Assembly: GCA_023388255.1 (NCBI GenBank)
Contig: JAEWGO010000001.1
Span: 124,001-188,000, forward strand
Length of the DNA: 64,000 bases
DNA from: Pseudomonadota bacterium
GTDB lineage: Bacteria; Pseudomonadota; Gammaproteobacteria; Xanthomonadales; Rhodanobacteraceae
Reading direction: 5' to 3'
Made by a program: the position numbers and the translations under genes. The notes beneath the pieces were generated by a model that was not told where the DNA came from, did no database searches, and saw only the letters and a list, made by a program, of their open reading frames with translations. Below are positions 7,882 to 15,383 of the stretch, in pieces; the first letter of the stretch is position 1; the number at the start of each line of letters is the position of its first letter.

Positions 7882-9608
7882 CGCGTTCTCCTTCGAGGCA
7901 AATGTCGATCATCGCATCGAATCGCAGCGGCGGCAGTGCCGAAGGTCGGGACGGCGACCCCGATCGATGCGCAGGAACCATCCGTGTGCGCGCTGTGGCC
8001 GGGGAAGCGAAGTGCACGAACGCATGCGGCAACGTCGACATGTCGCTCGATGCCGATTGCAGAGAGGAATTCGGTGTCGTGGCTGGCGACCAGCAGCGCG
8101 CCGTCATAGCCGTCGAGCGCGGACTCGATCGCCGCGATCGAATCGAGGTCGAGGTGGTTGGTCGGTTCGTCGAGAATCAGCAGTTGCGGCGGCCGGCGTC
8201 CGCCGAGCACGCAGGCCAGCGCCGCGCGCAGGGTCTCGCCGCCGCTGAGGTCGGCGACGCGCTTGAGTGCGGCGTCGGTTCGGAACAGGAAGCGCGCGAG
8301 TGCGCTGCGGCAGGCAGTTTCGTCGTCGTCCGGATTCAACGCGCGGAAGTTGTCGATCACGCTGCTCGCGCGATCGAGCAGGGCGGCGTGTTGGTCGAGC
8401 AGGGCGATATGTGCGCCGCGGATGATGTGGCCGCGGGTCGGCTCCAGTTCGCCGGCGGCGAGGCGCAGCAGGGTGCTCTTGCCGACGCCGTTGCCGCCGA
8501 TGATCGCGATGCGTTCGGGGCCGCGGATTTCGAAGCGGATGCCGTGCAGCAGTGGCGGAGCGCCCGGCCAGGCGTAGTCGACGTCCTCGAACGCAAGCAC
8601 GCGCGTGCCGGCATCGAGTCCACAGGCGGGCAGCGCGGCATCCAGCGCGGTGTGCTGCTCGACCTCGCGCCGTGCCGCGTCGCGCGCGCTCGCGGCCTGT
8701 GCAAGCAGACGCTCGCCGAGCCGCTCGTTGCGTGCCGAGCTGCGCTCGCTGCCGTCTTGCCACAGTCCGAGCACGATGCGCGGCTGGTCGTTGCGTGCGC
8801 GCGCGCGCTGGCCGCGGGCGTCGCGTTTCTGCTGGCGTTCACGGGCTTCCTGGCGTTCGCGTGCAATACGTTTTTCGTCGCGCCCGGCATCGGCCAGCGC
8901 GCGATCGGCGGCGGCACGTTCGAGCGCACGCTGCTCGGAGTAGAGCGCATAACCGCCGCCGTAGCTGCGTGCCCGGGCCGCGGACAGTTCGACGATGCGA
9001 TCCATCGAGCGCAACAGGTTGCGATCATGGCTGACCACGATCGCGCCGCCGCGTCGGTCGGCGAGCAGGTGCGCGAGCAGCGCGCGCGCATCGGCGTCGA
9101 GGTTGTTGCTCGGTTCGTCGAGGAGGAGTAGTTCCGCATCGTCGAGTCGCAGCGCGGCGAGCGCCGCACGCGTGCGCTGGCCGCCGCTGAGTTGCATCAA
9201 TGGTTGCATCGGGTCGACGTGGGCGAGGCCGACATCTTCCAGCGCCGCGGCGATGCGCAGCGGCAGGTTCCAGTCGACGTCGATCAGGTCCTCTGGCGTA
9301 CCGGTGCCGGCATCGAGCCGCGCCAGCCGTGCCCACGATTCCGCGACGCCGAGCGCATCGGCGACAATTGCCTGCGCATCGACGCCGACCTGCTGGCGCA
9401 GCCAGCCGATGCGCGCATGCCGGTGCACACGACCGCCATGTGGCGCGTGGTCGCCGGCAATGAGTCCGAGCAGGGTGGACTTGCCGACCCCGTTGCGGCC
9501 GATGAGCCCGCAGCGCTCGGCGCCGAAGACGAGGTCGAGGTTTTCGAAAAGGAGGTGGCCGTCAAGCGCGGCGCAGGAAACGGAATGAAGTTCGACGAGA
9601 GCGGGCAT
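7878..9608 (-). CDS. ABC-F ATPase (ribosome-associated type)
   Basis: 576 residues with two ABC cassettes in tandem and no membrane segments. Walker A motifs are GRNGVGKST (37-45) and GGNGVGKST. Signatures are LSGGQ and LSGGE, Walker B is LLLDEP and LILDEP, with SHD switch motifs. The linker between cassettes is long and highly charged (Arg/Glu/Ala), as in ABC-F proteins that act on the ribosome. After the usual end near GIERHVDV there is an extra ~35-residue tail rich in Ala/Cys/Arg that reaches into the next gene. ATG 9608 is preferred because upstream codons are Arg/Pro junk and homology-like sequence begins at MPALVELHSV. Confidence 0.85.
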   Translation of the reverse strand: MPALVELHSVSCAALDGHLLFENLDLVFGAERCGLIGRNGVGKSTLLGLIAGDHAPHGGRVHRHARIGWLRQQVGVDAQAIVADALGVAESWARLARLDAGTGTPEDLIDVDWNLPLRIAAALEDVGLAHVDPMQPLMQLSGGQRTRAALAALRLDDAELLLLDEPSNNLDADARALLAHLLADRRGGAIVVSHDRNLLRSMDRIVELSAARARSYGGGYALYSEQRALERAAADRALADAGRDEKRIARERQEARERQQKRDARGQRARARNDQPRIVLGLWQDGSERSSARNERLGERLLAQAASARDAARREVEQHTALDAALPACGLDAGTRVLAFEDVDYAWPGAPPLLHGIRFEIRGPERIAIIGGNGVGKSTLLRLAAGELEPTRGHIIRGAHIALLDQHAALLDRASSVIDNFRALNPDDDETACRSALARFLFRTDAALKRVADLSGGETLRAALACVLGGRRPPQLLILDEPTNHLDLDSIAAIESALDGYDGALLVASHDTEFLSAIGIERHVDVAACVRALRFPGHSAHTDGSCASIGVAVPTFGTAAAAIRCDDRHLPRRRTR

Positions 9609-9750
9609 GGCAGACCTTGCGGACGAGGGCACGGGCGGTGGATTGCGTCGGCGTGGTCGTGCGCATGGCGGCGATGTCCTGTGGAAGGTCGAACGGCCGC
9701 GAAGGATGGCGGCGGCGTCCAACGATTGCAAGAGACGGCGTGTCGCCGGT

Positions 9751-10449
9751 TCAATAGTCCTGCGCGTCGGCGTCGGCGCCGCTCGCTCTCAGGTAGGCGG
9801 CGAATCCGCGGTCGGGCGTCTCCGTGAACAGTTCACCGGTCGGCTCGAACGCAGTGATGCGATCCGGGCGGAAGTTGCGGAAATCGGTGCGCAGGCGGCA
9901 CCACGTGCCGAGGGTCCAGACGCCGCCCCAGAACGCGAGGCAGAGCGGTTCGATCTCGCGCGCGCTGGTGCGGCCGGCTTCGTCGCTGTAGTCCATGCGC
10001 AGCACGCGATGCGCGGCGACCGCTTCGTGCAGGCGGTCGATCAGGCCGGAGCGCGCTTCGTGCCAGCGCGCCGGTGCGAGGATGCGCGAGCGCGACGCGC
10101 GCTGCCGCAGCTCCGTCGGCAGCACCGCTTCGATCTTCAGCAGGGCGGCTTGCGCGCTGCCGGCGAGGCGCTTGCCGGCGAACGCCTTGACGAAGCGCGT
10201 GCCGACGACGAGAGCTTCGAGTTCGTCGGCGTTGAACATCAGCGGCGGGATGTCCGAACCCTTGCGCAGCACGTAGCCGACGCCGGCCTCGCCTTCGATC
10301 GGCACGCCGGACAGTTGCAGGTCGGCGACGTCGCGGTAGACCGTGCGCAGCGACACCGCCAGTGTCTCGGCCAGCTTGTGCGCCGGCACCGCGGCGCGGC
10401 GGCCGCGCAGGGCGTGGATGATGAGGAACAGGCGATCGGCGCGGCGCAT
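9751..10449 (-). CDS. YafY-type transcriptional regulator (HTH + WYL)
   Basis: 232 residues from MRRADRLFLIIHALRG. The N-terminal ~60 residues are a DeoR/HTH_11-like helix-turn-helix (LAETLAVSLRTVYRDVADL). The C-terminal half is a WYL domain with the LRMDYSDEAG and IEPLCLAFWGGVWTLGTW strands. Such proteins usually bind a small ligand and regulate an adjacent operon. Here the neighbours upstream on the same strand are NIPSNAP, DUF1579-like and VOC genes, its likely targets. A start at 10500 would add 17 residues with no domain match. Confidence 0.85.
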   Translation of the reverse strand: MRRADRLFLIIHALRGRRAAVPAHKLAETLAVSLRTVYRDVADLQLSGVPIEGEAGVGYVLRKGSDIPPLMFNADELEALVVGTRFVKAFAGKRLAGSAQAALLKIEAVLPTELRQRASRSRILAPARWHEARSGLIDRLHEAVAAHRVLRMDYSDEAGRTSAREIEPLCLAFWGGVWTLGTWCRLRTDFRNFRPDRITAFEPTGELFTETPDRGFAAYLRASGADADAQDY

Positions 10450-10700
10450 CCCGCGATGATCGCCTGCGCGTGTCTCACTGGCAAAGACGTGGTCACGCAA
10501 ACGTGAGCCATGCCGTCACCCGCACGCATTCGGCACATCGCGGACGACGGTTGGTCATCGGCTTCACGCGACCGGCTACGCGACGAGGGTCATGGCGGGA
10601 TCGCGCGTACGCGCATCGAGCCTGCGCGTGTCGTGCGCGACCGCTTCCATCAGGAAATGCCGTGCGGCGAGGGGCGAATACGCATGGACCAGCCACTCCA

Positions 10701-11504
10701 TCAACGCGGACATGACGGGGCTCCTTGCGAGTGATGGATTGTTGCAACGCTGCCGCGCGCAGGGCGCAGCGCGGAACGTGCGGACGGCGCGAGCCGCAGC
10801 ACCTGCGGATCGGCGCCAGGCGAAATCTGTTCACCGAAACTGCGCTGCCAGTGCGCCTCGTCGTCGAAGCTTGCAAACAGCACCAGCACGTTCTCGCCTT
10901 CGCGCACCGGCAGCGCCGGAAACGTGTTGGCCGCGTGCTCGCTGACGAAGCTCGCCAGCAACGTTGCGCCGGCATCCAGCAGCAGCGGCGCAATCCGGCC
11001 TTCGATCAGTGCGGCAAGTCCCGCGTCGATGCGCAGCGGCAGTTGCCAGATCATCGCGACGACGAGTCCGCACGGAATCGGTTCGCTCCCGGTCGCGACG
11101 CGATGCGTGCCGGCGAGCGCGAAACCGGAGCCGGCGCGTGACGGTCGCAGCAGCAACACATTGTCGGAATCGACCATCGTCGCGTTCGCGGCTTCGCGAT
11201 GCGCTTGCCAGGCCGGGCCGCCATAGAACGCGGCCAGCGCCTGCGCGCGTTCGCGCATGTCGCGAAAGCCGCGCAGCCAGACGAAGCGATCCGGATCGTC
11301 GAGATCGCGGAACTGACCGAACAGGCGCATGCCGCAGGCTTCCTGCGGCTCGACGAATTCGCGTTCGAACAGTTCGATCAGCGTATCGCGGCGCCCCGGA
11401 TGCAAGGTGTACTGGCGCAGCTCGAACGCGGCGCAATCGACGCCGGAAGGCGTCATGCATTCGTCCATTGCGATGGTGGAAATGTCTTCGATCACTGCAT
11501 TCAT
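10701..11504 (-). CDS. NIPSNAP-family protein
   Basis: 267 residues. The N-terminal part shows the NIPSNAP pattern FELRQYTLHPGRRDTL followed by FGQFRDLDDPDRFVWLRGF, the ferredoxin-like alpha/beta barrel of this family. A second, weaker copy appears near FPALPVREGENVLVLFASF. NIPSNAP proteins have no established bacterial reaction; related folds bind small hydrophobic or reactive molecules. The gene sits between a DUF1579-like gene (11 bases away) and the WYL regulator. The Arg/Ser-rich C-terminal ~35 residues look poorly conserved. Confidence 0.75.
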   Translation of the reverse strand: MNAVIEDISTIAMDECMTPSGVDCAAFELRQYTLHPGRRDTLIELFEREFVEPQEACGMRLFGQFRDLDDPDRFVWLRGFRDMRERAQALAAFYGGPAWQAHREAANATMVDSDNVLLLRPSRAGSGFALAGTHRVATGSEPIPCGLVVAMIWQLPLRIDAGLAALIEGRIAPLLLDAGATLLASFVSEHAANTFPALPVREGENVLVLFASFDDEAHWQRSFGEQISPGADPQVLRLAPSARSALRPARGSVATIHHSQGAPSCPR

Positions 11505-11514
11505 CGTGTCCGCC

Positions 11515-12000
11515 TCAATCGTGGGTGCGCGTCATGCGCATGATCCAGTTGGTTTCCCAAGTCTTGCCCTCGTCGGTCGAGAACGCCTGTTGCCAGAGCG
11601 CGCGGTCGCGCGCGATGTGCGACCAGATGAAGCGCACCCGCACGGGGCGGCCTTCGTGCACGACACGGCCGTAAAAGGTGCCGACGCCGTTGTCGAAATG
11701 GCCGACCACCGGCGGCTCCAGCACGCCGGTACGGCTGCCGGCCCAATACAGGCTCCATTCGCGCGTGGTGATGTCGTACAGGCGGAGCGTCATGCCGACG
11801 AAACCTTCGCCCCAGTCGGTCTTGAAATCGTCGATGTTGCCGATGCCGCCGAGGATCGGTCGGCATTCCTGCGTCGCCTCGAAATGTTCCCAGTCGGTCG
11901 AGCCAGCCAGGCGCTTCTTCAGGCGTTCGTTGGCGACGTGCCAGCGGCCGAACCAGAAGTCGAAATCGTGCGAACCGTCTGGCGCTTGCGGCGTGTTCAT
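11515..12000 (-). CDS. DUF1579-like small cytosolic protein
   Basis: 161 residues, with no signal peptide or membrane segment. It opens HDFDFWFGRWHVANERLKKRL and contains FEATQECRPILGGIGNIDDF, the lipocalin-like beta pattern typical of DUF1579 and related proteins. ATG 12000 has AGGAG 6 bases upstream. It lies between VOC and NIPSNAP genes in the same direction. No enzyme activity can be deduced. Confidence 0.7.
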   Translation of the reverse strand: MNTPQAPDGSHDFDFWFGRWHVANERLKKRLAGSTDWEHFEATQECRPILGGIGNIDDFKTDWGEGFVGMTLRLYDITTREWSLYWAGSRTGVLEPPVVGHFDNGVGTFYGRVVHEGRPVRVRFIWSHIARDRALWQQAFSTDEGKTWETNWIMRMTRTHD

Positions 12001-12097
12001 GGCATCTCCTGTTGTGCGGTTTCGCGATTCGGTCGCCTGCGCGCGTGGCGCGGCGGCTACAGCGACGCACGCGGCTGCGTGCGTCGCCGATGGCGGT

Positions 12098-12472
12098 TCA
12101 CACCGGCGACCACAGGCCGACGCGGTTGCCTTCGCAGTCGCGGAACTGCGCGAAGTAACCCATGCCGTCGGGCAGCGCCGTGCGCGGCACGATGGTGTCG
12201 CCGCCGTGCTGGTTGGCCCGATCGAGCGCCGGCACAAGGTCGGCGACGCTGAGGTAGATCACGCTGCCCTGCACATGCGGCTCGCAGTCCTCGCGTGCGA
12301 CCAGCGCGCCGCTCGCATTCGGTTTGCCGCCGTACGGGAATACCGCCATCGCGCCGCCACCCATGTCCTCGCGCAGCAGGCGCACGCCGAGCACGGTTTC
12401 GTAGAACGCTTGCGCGCGATTCAAATCGGCAGCCGGGATCTCGAACCAGGCCGGTACATTCGGATTCAACAT
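12098..12472 (-). CDS. VOC-family (glyoxalase/dioxygenase fold) protein
   Basis: 124 residues. The start WFEIPAADLNRAQAFYETVLG, the middle strand VQGSVIYLSVADL and the end GMGYFAQFRDCEGNRVGLWSP are the two beta-alpha-beta-beta-beta halves of the vicinal oxygen chelate fold. Members include glyoxalase I and antibiotic-binding proteins; which applies here is unknown. ATG 12472 is preferred over 12490 because GGGAAG sits 7 bases upstream. It is first in the minus-strand group with DUF1579-like, NIPSNAP and WYL genes, and is divergent from fbp. Confidence 0.8.
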   Translation of the reverse strand: MLNPNVPAWFEIPAADLNRAQAFYETVLGVRLLREDMGGGAMAVFPYGGKPNASGALVAREDCEPHVQGSVIYLSVADLVPALDRANQHGGDTIVPRTALPDGMGYFAQFRDCEGNRVGLWSPV

Positions 12473-12615
12473 GACGCTCACTTCCCGCAAGGTGCGCGAT
12501 CCGCACGTCGAGCAGTGTGGCGGGGGGCTGCTGCCAGCCTGGTGTCAGCAGACTGGCGCCATCGTGGCCGAGCCGCGACAATGTCCGGATTCGTTTTCAG
12601 CGGAGATTGCAGCCG

Positions 12616-13635
12616 ATGTCGACCACGCCACGGATTTCACTCACGCGCTTCCTGATCGAGGCGCAACGCGACCAGGGTCACATCAACGGCGATCTGCGCC
12701 TGCTGATCGAAGTCGTCGCGCGTGCCTGCAAGCGCATCTCGATCGCGGTCGGCAAGGGCGCACTCGGCGGCGTGCTCGGCAGTGCCGGCACCGAGAACGT
12801 GCAGGGCGAGACGCAGAAGAAGCTCGATGTCGTCTCGAACGAGATCCTGCTCGAAGCGAACGAATGGGGTGGCCACCTCGCCGCGCTGGCATCGGAAGAG
12901 ATGGACGATCCGCATCCGATTCCGCACCGCTACCCGAAGGGCGAATACCTGCTCGTGTTCGATCCGCTCGACGGTTCCTCGAACATCGACGTGAACATCT
13001 CGGTCGGCACGATCTTCTCGGTGCTGCGCTGCCCGGATGGCGTCAGCGAGCCCGACGAAAAGGCGTTCCTGCAACCGGGCACGCAGCAGGTTGCGGCCGG
13101 CTACGCCGTATACGGATCGAGCACGGTGCTGGTGCTGACCTTCGGCGATGGCGTACACACGTTCACGCTCGATCGCGAGCAGGGCGGATTCGTGCTGACC
13201 GGCACGAACGTGCAGATCCCTGCGGACACTGCGGAATTCGCGATCAACATGTCGAACATGCGCCATTGGGAAGCGCCGATGAAGCGCTACATCGAAGAGC
13301 TGCTGGCCGGCAAGACAGGCCCGCGCGCGCGCGACTTCAACATGCGCTGGGTCGCCTCGATGGTCGCCGACGTGCATCGCATCCTCACGCGCGGCGGCAT
13401 CTTCATCTACCCGCGCGACAACAAGAACACGGCGATGCCGGGCAAGCTGCGCCTGATGTACGAGGCCAACCCGATGGCGATGATCGTCGAACAGGCCGGT
13501 GGCGCGGCGACCACCGGGCGCGAACGCATCCTCGACATCCAGCCGGAAAAACTGCACCAGCGCGTGCCGGTGTTCCTCGGTTCGAAGAACGAGGTCGAGC
13601 GCGTCACTGCCTACCACCGCGAAGCCGACGCCTGA
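12616..13635 (+). CDS. fbp: class 1 fructose-1,6-bisphosphatase
   Basis: 339 residues, the normal length. Contains the metal-binding signature FDPLDGSSN (115-123), ASEEMDDP, and the late substrate-binding region KLRLMYEANPMAMIVEQAGG. It removes the 1-phosphate of fructose-1,6-bisphosphate for gluconeogenesis in the cytosol. ATG 12616 has CGGAG 10 bases upstream; codons upstream in frame have no family similarity. The 2OG oxygenase follows 36 bases later and may share the transcript. Confidence 0.95.
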   Translation: MSTTPRISLTRFLIEAQRDQGHINGDLRLLIEVVARACKRISIAVGKGALGGVLGSAGTENVQGETQKKLDVVSNEILLEANEWGGHLAALASEEMDDPHPIPHRYPKGEYLLVFDPLDGSSNIDVNISVGTIFSVLRCPDGVSEPDEKAFLQPGTQQVAAGYAVYGSSTVLVLTFGDGVHTFTLDREQGGFVLTGTNVQIPADTAEFAINMSNMRHWEAPMKRYIEELLAGKTGPRARDFNMRWVASMVADVHRILTRGGIFIYPRDNKNTAMPGKLRLMYEANPMAMIVEQAGGAATTGRERILDIQPEKLHQRVPVFLGSKNEVERVTAYHREADA

Positions 13636-13671
13636 GCATCGGATGCGGATGCCCATTGCCGATGTCGTAGC

Positions 13672-14430
13672 ATGCGCGTTTTGCCGGAGCCGGTCGTGAC
13701 GGATGATTTCATCGAGGTCTACGAGGACGCGCTCGATCCGCATCTGTGCCGCGAGTTGATCGCGCATTTCGAAGCCAGCGACAAGGTCGTGCGCGGCGCG
13801 ACCAGCGGCGGTGTCAACCTGCGCCTCAAGGACAGCTGGGATCTTGACGTCAGTCGCCATCCGGAATGGAAGCAGGCCGAAAACCTGCTGAACACGGCGA
13901 TGCTGCGCGGCGTGATGGCCTACATCCGCAAGTACACGTATCTCGCGCTGGCGCCGACCGCGCTGTTCCGCAAGCCGGCCGGCAGCGAAGAAATGATCAT
14001 GCTCGGCATCGACGACATCCGCGCGCTGCCGGATACCGAGTTGCAGCGGCTCGCCACGCAGTTGTTCCGGCCCGGCGCTATCAACATCCAGCGCTACTTC
14101 GCCGACCAGGGCGGCTATCCCGCCTGGCACAGCGAGATCTCGCCCAAGGCGGGTGCCACTCAGGATGACAACCTGCACCGCATCCTGTTGTGGACGATCT
14201 ACCTCAACGACGCGTTCAGCGAAGGCGAGACCGAGTTCTTCTACCAGCACCGCAAGATCGTGCCGAAGACCGGCTCGCTGCTTCTCGCCCCGGCCGGCTT
14301 CACGCATACGCACCGCGGCAACCGGCCCAAGGGCGGCAACAAGTACATCGCGACCTCGTGGGTGCTGTTCCAGCGTGCCGAGCAGTTGTATGCCGATGCA
14401 TCGAAGCCGCCGGCAGCAAGCGGCAAATAG
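13672..14430 (+). CDS. 2-oxoglutarate/Fe(II)-dependent oxygenase (prolyl-hydroxylase-like)
   Basis: 252 residues. The double-stranded beta-helix core runs from about residue 135 to 235: QRYFADQGGYPAWHSE carries the proximal metal pair (His153 and an acidic residue, here Glu155 instead of the more usual Asp), GETEFFY and the strand KTGSLLLAPAGFTHTHRG hold the distal His (212 or 214), and Lys224 in GGNKYIATSW may bind 2-oxoglutarate. The N-terminal ~60 residues resemble the helical start of P4Hc-type enzymes. A TAGCAT at 13668-13673 overlaps ATG 13672, so TTG 13681 or GTG 13696 could be the true start. Substrate unknown. Confidence 0.8.
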   Translation: MRVLPEPVVTDDFIEVYEDALDPHLCRELIAHFEASDKVVRGATSGGVNLRLKDSWDLDVSRHPEWKQAENLLNTAMLRGVMAYIRKYTYLALAPTALFRKPAGSEEMIMLGIDDIRALPDTELQRLATQLFRPGAINIQRYFADQGGYPAWHSEISPKAGATQDDNLHRILLWTIYLNDAFSEGETEFFYQHRKIVPKTGSLLLAPAGFTHTHRGNRPKGGNKYIATSWVLFQRAEQLYADASKPPAASGK

Positions 14431-14532
14431 TGCGGGAAGGTCCCGGCTTGGTCGGAGCGCCTCCGCGAACGCATCGGTCGATTCTCGCCATTCGGCGCAC
14501 GCATGACTTGCGAGCGTCTTGCGCGCGCCGCA

Positions 14533-14542
14533 CCCCCCCCCC
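14533..14542. repeat. C10 homopolymer
   Basis: Ten consecutive C in the gap after the 2OG oxygenase. Runs of this length can slip during replication, and they are also a common place for assembly error. Confidence 0.8.
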
Positions 14543-15235
14543 GTACGCCGTTTGATGCGCGGTGCTGCAGACCTGGACTGACCAAACGATGTTTCAGGAA
14601 TCGGTTCCTGCTTTGCGGCGCCTTGAACCGAGGTGATTTGACGATTGCCCGCGAGCGACCCTTGGTCGAATGCAGTTTCCGGAGTCGGCGTCGTAACCCA
14701 TCTCTTGCGACCGTCCCTTCCGGTCGAGGAGGACGGAGTAAATCATGCTGCGTCCAATCGCCGATTTCGAAAGCAAGTTCACCTGCGCGGCTCCGAGGGC
14801 GCGGTGGTTTCAGCATCCAGTCGTTCACATGCGGGCCGACATTCGAGTCAGTCCGTCCGCGCTTTGCCGCAGGATGTGCTGAAGCTTTGCCTCGGGCGGC
14901 GCTCACGGGAGCCGACGCGGCGGTGGTGTGCACCGCCACTGCGAAGGTGTTCGCGAGCCGCAACAGCGACAGCTATGCGTACGGATTTGCAGGCTCAATC
15001 CGCGCCTGTTCGGACCGCCCCGCGGTGCCCTGCTGCGAGTGCCGGAATTGCGCCTGGCCTCGGCGAGAGCCCCCTGCGTCCGGAAGTTGACCGGCCTCCG
15101 TCTCAGGGCGTAGATTCCGCCGCCCTTTGCGCCTGTGGGTCGAACGAGTCAAGCCTCTGCGCAGTGCGCCGGCAAGACCCGGGAACTTCGTTGTGCAACC
15201 TGCCGATTTGTCACTGTTCGGCTGAGCGTCGGTGT

Positions 15236-15259
15236 GCAGCACGTGCTGCGGCTTTTTTT
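15236..15259 (+). terminator. orphan intrinsic terminator
   Basis: GCAGC-ACGT-GCTGC (15236-15249, part of a perfect 14-base palindrome) is followed by GGC and seven T (15253-15259). No plus-strand gene ends within 800 bases upstream, so it either ends an unrecognised small RNA or marks the end of a long 3' region of the oxygenase transcript. Confidence 0.6.
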
Positions 15260-15383
15260 GCAGGCTCCGGCTGAATATCCGGATTGCAAACCCTTTCGTG
15301 TGTCTCCGTTGCGCACCGGGGACGCAGTCATGCATGTGCGAAGGCGGGCTGACCGCTGGTCATCAATCTTTGGGGGAGTTTGA

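Larger units (their letters stand above)
14431..15383. other. 953-bp interval with no convincing gene
   Basis: Reading frames here are short or have Arg/Pro/Ser-rich, non-family translations. It holds a C10 run (14533-14542), a small hairpin CAGGAA-TCGG-TTCCTG (14595-14610), a 45-codon ORF with a purine-rich leader (14745-14882), and an isolated terminator (about 15236-15259) with no gene before it. The last ~125 bases are probably the promoter region of the 15384 gene. Confidence 0.6.

Noticed and set aside
14745..14882. 45-codon ORF with a purine-rich leader in the large gap
   Set aside because: No recognisable sequence or hydrophobic segment, and codon use is not coding-like. Kept only as part of the gap description.
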